The notes below the pieces were generated by a model, which worked only from the letters and a program-made list of their open reading frames with translations, ran no database searches and was not told the DNA's origin. Position numbers and translations under genes: made by a program. DNA of 13,230 bases, taken from DATJYV01 sp035499415 (GTDB lineage: Bacteria; Bacteroidota; Ignavibacteria; UBA10030). Below are positions 1 through 6,501 of the stretch, piece after piece. The first letter of the stretch is position 1. Every line of letters starts with the position of its first letter. The DNA lies in contig DATJYV010000064.1 of NCBI GenBank assembly GCA_035499415.1, forward strand, positions 1-13,230, in the 5' to 3' direction.

Positions 1-2
1 GC

Positions 3-1673
3 AGCCAATACGTTTCCGTTCCCGACAATTCCTCCCTTCAACTGACGGACAACCTGACGTTCGAGGCCTGGGTCTATCCGACGGGGAGCGGCAACATGGC
101 GGTCATCGACAAGGGAAATTACAACTACCTGTTCGAAATCCTCCCAAACGGACAAACGGGACTCGGGCTGTCTTCGGCCTGGGGATGGATCTACAGTGCG
201 GGAAGCGTTCCGCTCAATACGTGGTCGCACGTGGCGGTTGTCTTCCAGACGGGAACTAACGGGGTTAAGTTCTATCTCAACGGCTCACTGCTGAGCCAGC
301 ATACGGCGCCCGGCGCGCTCACGACGAATACGGGAGTGTTTGCGATCGGTGAACAGGCTCCGGGTAACTGCAACTGCAACTTCTTCAACGGGAAGATGGA
401 TGAGGTCAGAGTTTGGAATATCGGTCGGTCGGAACAACAGATCCGTGCCGACATGTGTCAGACCCTGACTGGAACCGAGACCGGACTGGTTGCCTACTGG
501 CAGTTCAATGAAGGGTCGGGTACCGTCGCCGCCGATTCGGTAGGAGGAAATAACGGAACACTGACGAACGGCCCGACGTGGGCAACTTCGGTAGTGCCCG
601 TCGGCAAGTACGGCACGTACGACGCTTCATCCTCTGCAGACAGCGCGGGACAGTCCGGCAGCAATGTCTCCGCCACAATCACCTCCCAGGCGGACAGCCT
701 GAACTACCTGGGGCTCTATAGTTATGGTTCGCCAACCGATACCGCCGTGACGAGCGAGACATTCCCTTCCGGCGTTAACAAACGCTGGCCGGTTATCTGG
801 GGCGCTTTCGAGTTCGGAACCGACACGGCAAACATCACACTGAGCTACCGCAGCCTGCCGGGAGTCCAGAATGAATCAGGACTGAAAGTTTTGGAGCGTG
901 AAGAAGCGGACAGTCCGTGGGTCGACGTGACGGGGAATTTCGCGCAGAATGTTTCCAATCACACATTCTCGCAGACGGCGGTCAGCTCGTTCAGCCAGTT
1001 CTCCATCGGCGCCGGCTCCGACAACTCCTTGCCGGTCCAGATGGCGACTTTCACCGCAACATCCGACCGGCTCACCGCCCAGCTCAAATGGACAACAAGC
1101 ACCCAGGTGGACAATGAAGGATGGGAAATACAGCGGGCAGCGATCAGCGTTCAGCAATCAGCGGTCAGCGTTCAGCAAGCCGCAAACAGCTCCCAATTAC
1201 CAAATCAACAATTGACAATTGGAAATTTGAAATGGTCCTCCGTTGGTTATGTGAAAGGGGCCGGTACGAGCACCCATCCGCTGCAATATGGGTTCGTTGA
1301 CCGCGGCCTCTCTGCAGGACTCTATTCGTACCGCCTCAAACAGATGGACCGGTCGGGGGCCTTCCAGTATTCGCAGGAAGTGCACGTGGACGTCGGAAGC
1401 GCTCCCAGAATTTTCACGCTCAGCCAGAATTATCCCAACCCCTTCAATCCGACGACGACGATTGAGTTCACGCTCGAACACGACGGCCATGTCACCCTGA
1501 AGGTTTATGACATCCTGGGTCGCGAGGTCGCGACATTGCTGGATGAGAGCCGGAACGCAGGAGAGTACCAGCAAGTCGTGTTTGATGGCTCCCGCTTTTC
1601 TTCCGGAATTTACTTCGCTTTCCTGCAATCGGGCGGGAAACAACTCATAAAGAAAATGCTGATGGTCAAGTAA
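3..1673 (+). CDS. LamG-domain protein with T9SS C-terminal sorting domain (5' partial)
   Basis: The frame is open from base 3, so the true start lies before the window; the ATG at 96 falls inside a domain and is not the start. Of 556 visible residues, about 1-196 form a LamG/concanavalin-like jelly roll (FEAWVYP, then WSHVAVVF, KMDEVRVWN, VAYWQFNEGSGT). About 200-340 is a beta-rich region I cannot name. About 345-470 is a linker shared with two genes downstream (LPVQ, VDNEGW, GAGTSTHPLQY, YSYRLKQMDR). About 471-556 is a type A sorting domain: LSQNYPNPFNP, VYDILGREVATLL, final KKMLMVK. In the T9SS family such domains direct export through the outer membrane and surface attachment or release. 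A LamG domain suggests carbohydrate or protein binding, but no ligand can be named. A 20-residue low-complexity insert (about residues 379-410) is encoded by heptanucleotide repeats and is absent from the paralogues. Confidence 0.92.
   Translation, partial: SQYVSVPDNSSLQLTDNLTFEAWVYPTGSGNMAVIDKGNYNYLFEILPNGQTGLGLSSAWGWIYSAGSVPLNTWSHVAVVFQTGTNGVKFYLNGSLLSQHTAPGALTTNTGVFAIGEQAPGNCNCNFFNGKMDEVRVWNIGRSEQQIRADMCQTLTGTETGLVAYWQFNEGSGTVAADSVGGNNGTLTNGPTWATSVVPVGKYGTYDASSSADSAGQSGSNVSATITSQADSLNYLGLYSYGSPTDTAVTSETFPSGVNKRWPVIWGAFEFGTDTANITLSYRSLPGVQNESGLKVLEREEADSPWVDVTGNFAQNVSNHTFSQTAVSSFSQFSIGAGSDNSLPVQMATFTATSDRLTAQLKWTTSTQVDNEGWEIQRAAISVQQSAVSVQQAANSSQLPNQQLTIGNLKWSSVGYVKGAGTSTHPLQYGFVDRGLSAGLYSYRLKQMDRSGAFQYSQEVHVDVGSAPRIFTLSQNYPNPFNPTTTIEFTLEHDGHVTLKVYDILGREVATLLDESRNAGEYQQVVFDGSRFSSGIYFAFLQSGGKQLIKKMLMVK
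1138..1236 (+). repeat. Heptanucleotide tandem repeat array inside the T9SS cargo gene
   Basis: Six consecutive 7-bp units of form CAGCRNT occupy 1138-1179, the last ending in G instead of T. They also form two 21-bp higher-order copies, so every 21 bp adds seven residues in frame. A short AT-rich tract follows with 7-bp periodicity, clearest as CAATTGA CAATTGG (1209-1222) and AAATTTG AAATGGT (1223-1236). The tract is much more AT-rich than the surrounding gene. It sits where the two paralogues have a 13-residue loop between NEGW and the GAGTST motif; here the loop is 33 residues. Confidence 0.85.
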
Positions 1674-1690
1674 TCACTTTTTTCCGCGGT

Positions 1691-1716
1691 GATCCCGGCC
1701 ATCCTGTGCCGGGATC
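1691..1716 (+). terminator. Hairpin downstream of the first T9SS gene, weak terminator candidate
   Basis: The arms GATCCCGGC and GCCGGGATC pair perfectly over 9 bp around an 8-nt loop, 17 bp after the TAA. There is no T tract directly after the stem, so intrinsic termination here is uncertain. It could also act as an mRNA 3'-end stabiliser. Confidence 0.4.
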
Positions 1717-1788
1717 CGATCTGGCTCCTTAAGTCTTGCGCAGATCATCCTCAGACCCTCCCATGGTCTGTCACGGCCTGCAGGCTAT

Positions 1789-1805
1789 GGGGATTTCCCC
1801 TTTTT
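1789..1805 (+). terminator. Short GGGG/CCCC hairpin followed by T5
   Basis: GGGG, a 4-nt ATTT loop, CCCC and then TTTTT give the geometry of a minimal intrinsic terminator about 115 bp after the first gene stops. The stem is only 4-5 bp, so it may be weak or fortuitous. Confidence 0.3.
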
Positions 1806-1859
1806 CCTCTCGCTTCGCCGTTCCTCTGCTTCCTTAGCTGTTGTTATCCTCGCACCCGC

Positions 1860-1880
1860 CTAGGTACTAGTGCCTAGCAG
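1860..1880. repeat. Three CTAG-headed heptads
   Basis: CTAGGTA, CTAGTGC and CTAGCAG lie in register, so the tetranucleotide CTAG (usually rare in bacterial DNA) occurs three times at exact 7-bp steps. The first 18 bp are also a near-perfect palindrome, interrupted only by T/G at the symmetric positions. Confidence 0.55.
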
Positions 1881-1951
1881 AATACTCATCAGTACCAATA
1901 CCTCTTTCGATGTTCATTGAGTTCCTTACATCATGCGCAACGGAAAAACAC

Positions 1952-1972
1952 GAATACGGAATTCTGAATTCA
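1952..1972. repeat. Three GAAT-headed heptads (GAATACG, GAATTCT, GAATTCA)
   Basis: Three adjacent 7-bp units share GAAT, and two carry the full GAATTC. The array lies 38 bp before the start codon of the collar-domain gene and before its ribosome binding site. It has the same 7-bp periodicity as the arrays at 1138-1236 and 1860-1880 but a different unit. Confidence 0.5.
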
Positions 1973-1997
1973 GCCTTCAAAATCTCTTCGAGGTGAG

Positions 1998-2004
1998 AAA
2001 GGAG
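1998..2004 (+). promoter_or_regulatory. Ribosome binding site that fixes the start at 2011
   Basis: AAAGGAG lies 6 nt before ATG 2011. The earlier in-frame ATG at 1933 has no such site and would prefix the signal peptide with a heptad-repeat-encoded tail, so 2011 is preferred. Confidence 0.8.
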
Positions 2005-2010
2005 CGGTCC

Positions 2011-3108
2011 ATGATAACCCGAAATCGAGTCTTCTGGTGCCTGACAGCCATGATGCTCTTGTTGAGTCGTGAGACCCGGGCACAAAGCGAGATATTTCTC
2101 GGAGAAATTCGAATGACAGCGGCAACGACAGCCCCATCCGGCTGGTACTTCTGTCAGGGACAGACACTCCCCATCACACAGTATACGGCGCTGTTTTCCC
2201 TGTTGGGAACGTACTACGGAGGAAACGGATCGACGACATTCGGTCTCCCCGACCTGCGGGGTCGTGTACCCGTCGGCTACGGACAGGGCACCGGCTTGTC
2301 GTCATACACGCTCGGACAGACCGGCGGCGTGGAATCCGTAACCCTGACAGTGAACCAGATTCCTTCGCATACCCACTCGGTCGAAGTCGATCTCCTGCCC
2401 GGAACGACCTCCAAGCCGGTTGCGGCCTTGCTTGCAAAATACCCGGGGATCCCCTCGTACGGCACCAGCCCGGCGGTGGCGATGTCGTCCTCGACGGTGA
2501 CCTCGACCGGAAGCGGTCAGTCCCACACAAATATCCAACCGTATCTTGCCGTAAACTATATGATTGCCGCGCAGGGGGTTTTTCCGCAATCCTCGGGCTC
2601 GGTGGCGACGCCCGATGCCTATGTGGGTGAAATCCGGCTGGCCGGCTTCGACGTCACTCCGGTGGGTTGGGTCGATTGCAACGGACAGCTCTTGAGCGTG
2701 AGCACGTACTCGTCGTTGTTCGGACTGATCGGGACGACATATGGCGGTGACGGCGTTTCGACGTTCGCCGTTCCAGACCTGCGGAGCAGGGTTCCCCTCT
2801 GTGCGAACAGCGGCGGTGCCTATGCACCCGGCGATACCGGCGGTGAGGAATCGCACACGCTCACGGTCAGCGAGATGCCGAAGCACACGCACTCTCTCGG
2901 GGTCTCCTCCGCCGTGGCGACGACAACGAACCCCATGGGTGCCGTACCTGCGCGGAACGCGGCGGCGGACCTGATGTACGGGGCCACGTCCGGCGGGACG
3001 ATGGGAACCGCGTTTCTCACGACAGCCGGAGGCGGACAGTCCCATGAGAATCGCCAACCGTTCCTTGCTCTGCACTTCATCATTTGTGTCTCGGGGGTGA
3101 CGCCATGA
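2011..3108 (+). CDS. Secreted protein with two tandem phage-tail-collar (MdpB-like) domains
   Basis: The 365-aa product starts at ATG 2011 behind AAAGGAG. Residues 1-25 form a signal peptide (hydrophobic CLTAMMLLL, ending RAQ). Two copies of the Tail Collar/microcystin-dependent protein fold follow. Copy 1 (about 30-195) has GEIRM, GWYFCQGQTLPI, LFSLLGTYYGG, PDLRGRVPVGYG and HTH at 120-122. Copy 2 (about 205-365) has GEIRL, GWVDCNGQLL, LFGLIGTTYGGDG, PDLRSRVPL and HTH at 292-294. Each copy ends in the family's SHxNxQPxLAxxxxI pattern. Relatives are short phage-fibre-like proteins usually found as small gene clusters with no clear cellular role. There is no T9SS sorting domain, so the inferred location is periplasmic, or the protein is exported another way. 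It overlaps the next gene by 4 bp (ATGA). No phage structural genes are nearby. Confidence 0.9.
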   Translation: MITRNRVFWCLTAMMLLLSRETRAQSEIFLGEIRMTAATTAPSGWYFCQGQTLPITQYTALFSLLGTYYGGNGSTTFGLPDLRGRVPVGYGQGTGLSSYTLGQTGGVESVTLTVNQIPSHTHSVEVDLLPGTTSKPVAALLAKYPGIPSYGTSPAVAMSSSTVTSTGSGQSHTNIQPYLAVNYMIAAQGVFPQSSGSVATPDAYVGEIRLAGFDVTPVGWVDCNGQLLSVSTYSSLFGLIGTTYGGDGVSTFAVPDLRSRVPLCANSGGAYAPGDTGGEESHTLTVSEMPKHTHSLGVSSAVATTTNPMGAVPARNAAADLMYGATSGGTMGTAFLTTAGGGQSHENRQPFLALHFIICVSGVTP

Positions 3109-3707
3109 AGACGAAAACCGCATGCAGGCAGAACGCTAAAGCCGCGCACAGCACGATGCATCTGGTACTGGCAGGGCTGGCTCTTCTGGCCATGGTGGCC
3201 ACCTCTGAGGCACAGACATACCGGGTCGGCGACATCAAGATTGTCTCCTTCAACACTGTTCCTGTCCATTGGATGGAGTGCAACGGCCAGACGTTGCCGA
3301 TATCGGCTTACTCGACGCTGTTTGGCTTGATCGGTACAACATACGGCGGCGACGGAACAACGACACTCGCACTGCCGAATCTCAACGGGAGGATCGCTCC
3401 CGGTGCGGGGCAGGGGTCCGGCCTGTCAAATTATTCGTTGGGCCAGAGCGGCGGCCAGTCAACCGTGACATTGACCATCAGCCAGATTCCATCCCACACG
3501 CACGTTCTCATGGCAGATAGTGCCGCAGGAACCTCTGTGAGTCCGTCCGGGCTCGGAATTGCAAGAAATGCCGCGGGCATTCCCATGTTTGCCACGACGG
3601 CGACAGGTTCCATGATCTCCACGGCGATGGACAGCACGGGCAGCAGCCAGCCTCACAATAACATGATGCCGTACCTGGGCCTGAAATTCATTATCGCCGT
3701 CCAATAG
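3105..3707 (+). CDS. Secreted single phage-tail-collar (MdpB-like) domain protein
   Basis: The 200-aa product starts at ATG 3105, overlapping the TGA of the previous gene as ATGA, with GGGGGTGA a few bases upstream as a plausible ribosome binding site; an in-frame ATG at 3084 is less likely. Residues 1-36 form a signal peptide with hydrophobic LVLAGLALLAMVA, ending SEAQ. About 38-200 is one collar domain: GDIKI, WMECNGQTLPI, LFGLIGTTYGGDG, ALPNLNGRI, a GQGSGLSNYSLGQSGG stretch, HTH at 131-133 and the terminal PHNNMMPYLGLKFIIAV. It resembles both domains of the upstream protein, pointing to duplication. The overlap implies translational coupling and perhaps a fixed stoichiometry in one complex, which is inference. 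Biological role unknown. Confidence 0.9.
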   Translation: MKTKTACRQNAKAAHSTMHLVLAGLALLAMVATSEAQTYRVGDIKIVSFNTVPVHWMECNGQTLPISAYSTLFGLIGTTYGGDGTTTLALPNLNGRIAPGAGQGSGLSNYSLGQSGGQSTVTLTISQIPSHTHVLMADSAAGTSVSPSGLGIARNAAGIPMFATTATGSMISTAMDSTGSSQPHNNMMPYLGLKFIIAVQ

Positions 3708-3724
3708 GGAATATCGGGCTCGAC

Positions 3725-3734
3725 AGGAAAGGAG
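3725..3734 (+). promoter_or_regulatory. Ribosome binding site supporting a TTG start
   Basis: AGGAAAGGAG ends 8 nt before TTG 3743. This ideal spacing favours the TTG over the in-frame ATG at 3764, which would have a 29-nt gap and a shorter signal peptide n-region. Confidence 0.75.
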
Positions 3735-3742
3735 CGATAATC

Positions 3743-6157
3743 TTGAATAAGTACTTTCACGATATGACTTCGCTGGCGATACTTCTGGTTGTCTTCACGG
3801 CAGCCGGGTTCGGCCAGGGCATTTACTGGACACAGGGCACGTACGGGAGCTCCGGGATATGGCGCGCCACATCCAACGGGACAATCATCGGGGAAGTCGC
3901 CCCTGACGGTCGTTCGTCCTTGATGCCGGAAGGCATTCAGATTGACACCGCCGCGGGAATGGTATTCTGGGTCAACCGAAATTATGACGCGGCAAACGTA
4001 TTCCGGTCTGCGTTCGATCTGTCGACAACCGACTCGATCTCGGGTAATGCCAGCACATTCCGCGGAGTCGCGCTCGACCTCAAACACGGCAGGCTGTACT
4101 GGACCTCGACGGATCTCATCCTGGGGCCCAGGATTTACTCTTCGAACCTCGACGGAACCGGGATGTCCGTCATGATCAACTTCTACGCGCTGCACGACTC
4201 ATCCACCACGCCCCGGGGAATCGCGGTCGACACGGTCGATGGCAAAGTCTATTGGACCAGCGATGCGACCGGGACCATCCAGCGCTCCAACACGGATGGC
4301 ACGACCATCGAAACGGTGACTTCGGGACTCACCAACCCCGTGGGGATCGCTCTCGACATGATTCAGAACAGAATCTACTGGACCGAATGCAACAATCCCG
4401 CGGGAACAATCAAGAGGGGAGACCTCATCGGCGGCGGATCGGGCGTTACCAATATCACCGCTCTTGTTTCCAACGCCAGTTCACCCTATGCAATCGCGCT
4501 CGACAAGACGTTCGGCAAAGTCTATTGGACGGAACTCGGAGGATCCTTGACCTCCCCGCGGATTGAACGATCGAATCTCGACGGAACGGGACCGGAAGTC
4601 GTCGCGGACAACCTGTCGGACCCCTTCGGCCTGGCCGTGGAAGTGACGGCCCAACCGCTGGTGGTGGGAGAGTCCGTGTCAGCTACAACGATGAGCTCTG
4701 CAACATTGTATGCAACCGTCATCCCGAACGGGTCAAGCTCCTCCGTTCAGTTCCTCTACGGAACCAGTTCCGCCTATGGCAGTGCCTCTTCTGCCGACAC
4801 CGTGGACGATCCGGGAACAGCCCTGTCCTTCAACGGGACAAGCACGTCGGTCAACGCGGGAACATCTTCGTCGTTCAACCTCACGGGCCAGTTCACGATC
4901 GAAGGATGGTTCAAGGTGTCGTCGTTTACGGACGGATGGCAGGCGATTGTCACGAAAGGAGACGGCGCGTGGCGCGTACAGCGCTACAACGGCACCGACA
5001 ACCTCGATTTTGGCACCAACGGTCTGTCCAATCAGGACCTGCAGGGATCCGCCAACGTGAACGACGGGGACTGGCATCACTTCGCCGCCGTATACGATGG
5101 GTCGAACAAGTACCTGTATGTGGATGGGACGCTCGACGCGGAAGCCGCCGTGACAGGTTCCCTGTCCACCGACTCGTACGCCGTCTCCATCGGGTCGAAT
5201 GCGCAGGTATCCTCGCGAAACTTCGACGGACTGATCGACGAGGTCCGCATCTGGAATGCCGCCCTGGACAGCACAACGATTCAAGAATGGATGAACAGGA
5301 ATATTGCAGCGTATCATCCGTACTATTCCTCGCTCGTGGGCTATTGGCAATGCAACGACGGATCCGGCACCATTGCGCATGATGCCAGCGGCCATGGGTT
5401 CAACGGAACGCTGGTGGGTAGTCCTGCATGGACCAGCGTTACGCGGGAATGCTCCGTACATGCCGCGCTGACCGGGCTCGCATCTTCGACAACCTATCAC
5501 TATTCACTGGAAGCCACCAATGCGGCCGGAGCGACGACAACGCCGGATTTGACGTTCATGACGGCAGGACCTCTCCCCGTGCAGCTTGCATCTTTGAAGG
5601 CCGCTGCCCAGGGATTGAACGCCGTACTCCAGTGGCAAACTTCGACGGAAGTTGACAACGAAGGATGGCAAGTGGAACGAGAGGCCATCGGCTATCCCGG
5701 AACGCCGAAGACGGACTGGGAGACGGCCGGCTTTGTGAAAGGCGCAGGGACGAGCACGCATCCGGTTCAGTATTCCTTTACCGATCGCGGCCTTGCGCCG
5801 GGATTCTACTCCTACCGGTTGAAGCAATCGGACAGGGATGGCACCTCGGAGTACTCACGGCTCGTCGAGGTGGAAATCGGGTCTGCCCCCAGGGTCTTCG
5901 CTCTCAGCCAGAACTACCCCAATCCGTTCAACCCGACGACGACGATCGAGTTCACGCTCGAACACGACGGCCATGTCACCCTGAAGGTCTATGACATCCT
6001 GGGTCGCGAGGTCGCCACGTTGTTGGACGACACCAGGCAGGCCGGCGTGTATCAGCAAGCAATTTTTGACGCCACCCGAGTCTCCTCCGGCGTGTACATC
6101 GCTGTGCTCCAATCCGGGGGCAAACAACTGCTCAAAAAGATGTTGCTCCTGAAATGA
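3743..6157 (+). CDS. YWTD propeller / LamG / FN3-like protein with T9SS sorting domain
   Basis: The 804-aa exported protein uses a TTG start and lies 35 bp after the second collar gene, probably in the same operon. Residues 1-25 are a signal peptide (ILLVVFTAAGFGQ). About 26-305 carry six YWTD-type blades (IYWTQ, VFWVN, LYWTS, VYWTS, IYWTE, VYWTE, most followed by an R/I-x-R-SNLDGTG turn), enough for one closed six-bladed propeller as in LDL-receptor class B repeats. An FN3-like domain begins at about 306 (ATVIPNGSSSSVQFLYG) and is interrupted at about 357-565 by a LamG domain (FTIEGWFKV, WHHFAAVYDG, IDEVRIWN, VGYWQCNDGSGT). It resumes at about 569-609 (HAALTGLASSTTYHYSLEAT). The shared linker (VDNEGWQVERE) leads to the sorting domain at about 717-804, ending KKMLLLK. 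The product is probably a surface-exposed binding or adhesion protein; no enzymatic residues were recognised. Confidence 0.9.
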   Translation: MNKYFHDMTSLAILLVVFTAAGFGQGIYWTQGTYGSSGIWRATSNGTIIGEVAPDGRSSLMPEGIQIDTAAGMVFWVNRNYDAANVFRSAFDLSTTDSISGNASTFRGVALDLKHGRLYWTSTDLILGPRIYSSNLDGTGMSVMINFYALHDSSTTPRGIAVDTVDGKVYWTSDATGTIQRSNTDGTTIETVTSGLTNPVGIALDMIQNRIYWTECNNPAGTIKRGDLIGGGSGVTNITALVSNASSPYAIALDKTFGKVYWTELGGSLTSPRIERSNLDGTGPEVVADNLSDPFGLAVEVTAQPLVVGESVSATTMSSATLYATVIPNGSSSSVQFLYGTSSAYGSASSADTVDDPGTALSFNGTSTSVNAGTSSSFNLTGQFTIEGWFKVSSFTDGWQAIVTKGDGAWRVQRYNGTDNLDFGTNGLSNQDLQGSANVNDGDWHHFAAVYDGSNKYLYVDGTLDAEAAVTGSLSTDSYAVSIGSNAQVSSRNFDGLIDEVRIWNAALDSTTIQEWMNRNIAAYHPYYSSLVGYWQCNDGSGTIAHDASGHGFNGTLVGSPAWTSVTRECSVHAALTGLASSTTYHYSLEATNAAGATTTPDLTFMTAGPLPVQLASLKAAAQGLNAVLQWQTSTEVDNEGWQVEREAIGYPGTPKTDWETAGFVKGAGTSTHPVQYSFTDRGLAPGFYSYRLKQSDRDGTSEYSRLVEVEIGSAPRVFALSQNYPNPFNPTTTIEFTLEHDGHVTLKVYDILGREVATLLDDTRQAGVYQQAIFDATRVSSGVYIAVLQSGGKQLLKKMLLLK

Positions 6158-6501
6158 AGCCGCGGCAGAGCGTCGGAAGTGAATCGTTATCGCAAGCTTC
6201 CGTAACGCGCGCGACGCGGGATTGCGACCATCACCCGAAAGGGAAGACGTCTTTCTCCGCGGATGTTATTCACCCGATAGCTTCGCGAAATCATTGATTT
6301 TGCCCGGCATTCTCGCATTCTCAAATTTGCGAATCGGATACCGCTTCGTTAGATTTATGTTCATCAATCGGTCCGCTCCTGCCGAGGCCCAACGCAGAAG
6401 ACCACTGATCGCTGTCGCCATGTCGTGGAGTGCTACGAAGTCTTGATGAAAATGCGCGAAAAGAAAACAGGTCTAACTCAATTCCCTGAGAGGAGGAACA
6501 C
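6158..6501. other. Intergenic spacer before the GLUG gene
   Basis: This 344-bp spacer has no credible gene. It holds an imperfect hairpin (6170-6208: CGGAAG/CTTCCG plus GCGT/ACGC with a 2-nt bulge and 17-nt loop) just after the upstream stop, a 13-bp near-palindrome AAATCATTGATTT (6288-6300) and a possible promoter at 6326-6357. The 6290-6480 stretch is more AT-rich than the flanking genes, as expected for a promoter region. Confidence 0.5.
6326..6357 (+). promoter_or_regulatory. Possible Bacteroidota-type promoter for the GLUG gene
   Basis: TTTG (6326-6329), a 20-nt spacer and TAGATTTA (6350-6357) resemble the Bacteroidota -33 TTTG / -7 TAnnTTTG pattern, with one mismatch in the -7 box. It lies about 145 bp before the start codon. 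This is a by-eye match and could be chance. Confidence 0.25.

Larger units (their letters stand above)
1674..2010. other. Intergenic spacer with hairpins and short heptad repeats
   Basis: This 337-bp spacer separates the first T9SS gene from the collar-protein operon. I see no credible gene. It contains a 9-bp perfect hairpin (1691-1716), a 6-bp hairpin (1752-1770), a GC-only mini-hairpin followed by five T (1789-1805), three CTAG-headed heptads (1860-1880) and three GAAT-headed heptads (1952-1972). Base composition falls toward AT around 1880-1990. A promoter for the downstream operon is expected here, but I found no convincing Bacteroidota-type -33/-7 pair. Confidence 0.6.

Noticed and set aside
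1933..2010. Upstream start (ATG 1933) for the two-collar protein
   Set aside because: It would add 26 residues partly encoded by heptad repeats before a good signal peptide, and lacks a ribosome binding site.
2302..3123. Long - strand open frame opposite the collar-domain genes
   Set aside because: It is the antisense shadow of a clear collar-domain gene, has biased R/G/H composition and no recognisable domain.
2011..3707. Prophage remnant suggested by tail-collar domains
   Set aside because: Products have bacterial signal peptides, and no capsid, terminase, integrase, baseplate or lysis gene is nearby; collar domains of this type also occur as stand-alone bacterial genes.
4733..5500. Long - strand open frame opposite the propeller/LamG gene
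   Set aside because: Shadow of a well-supported gene; composition is arginine- and glycine-rich with no motif.
6170..6208. Terminator after the propeller/LamG gene
   Set aside because: The hairpin is imperfect with a 17-nt loop and no T tract, so it is mentioned only within the spacer entry.
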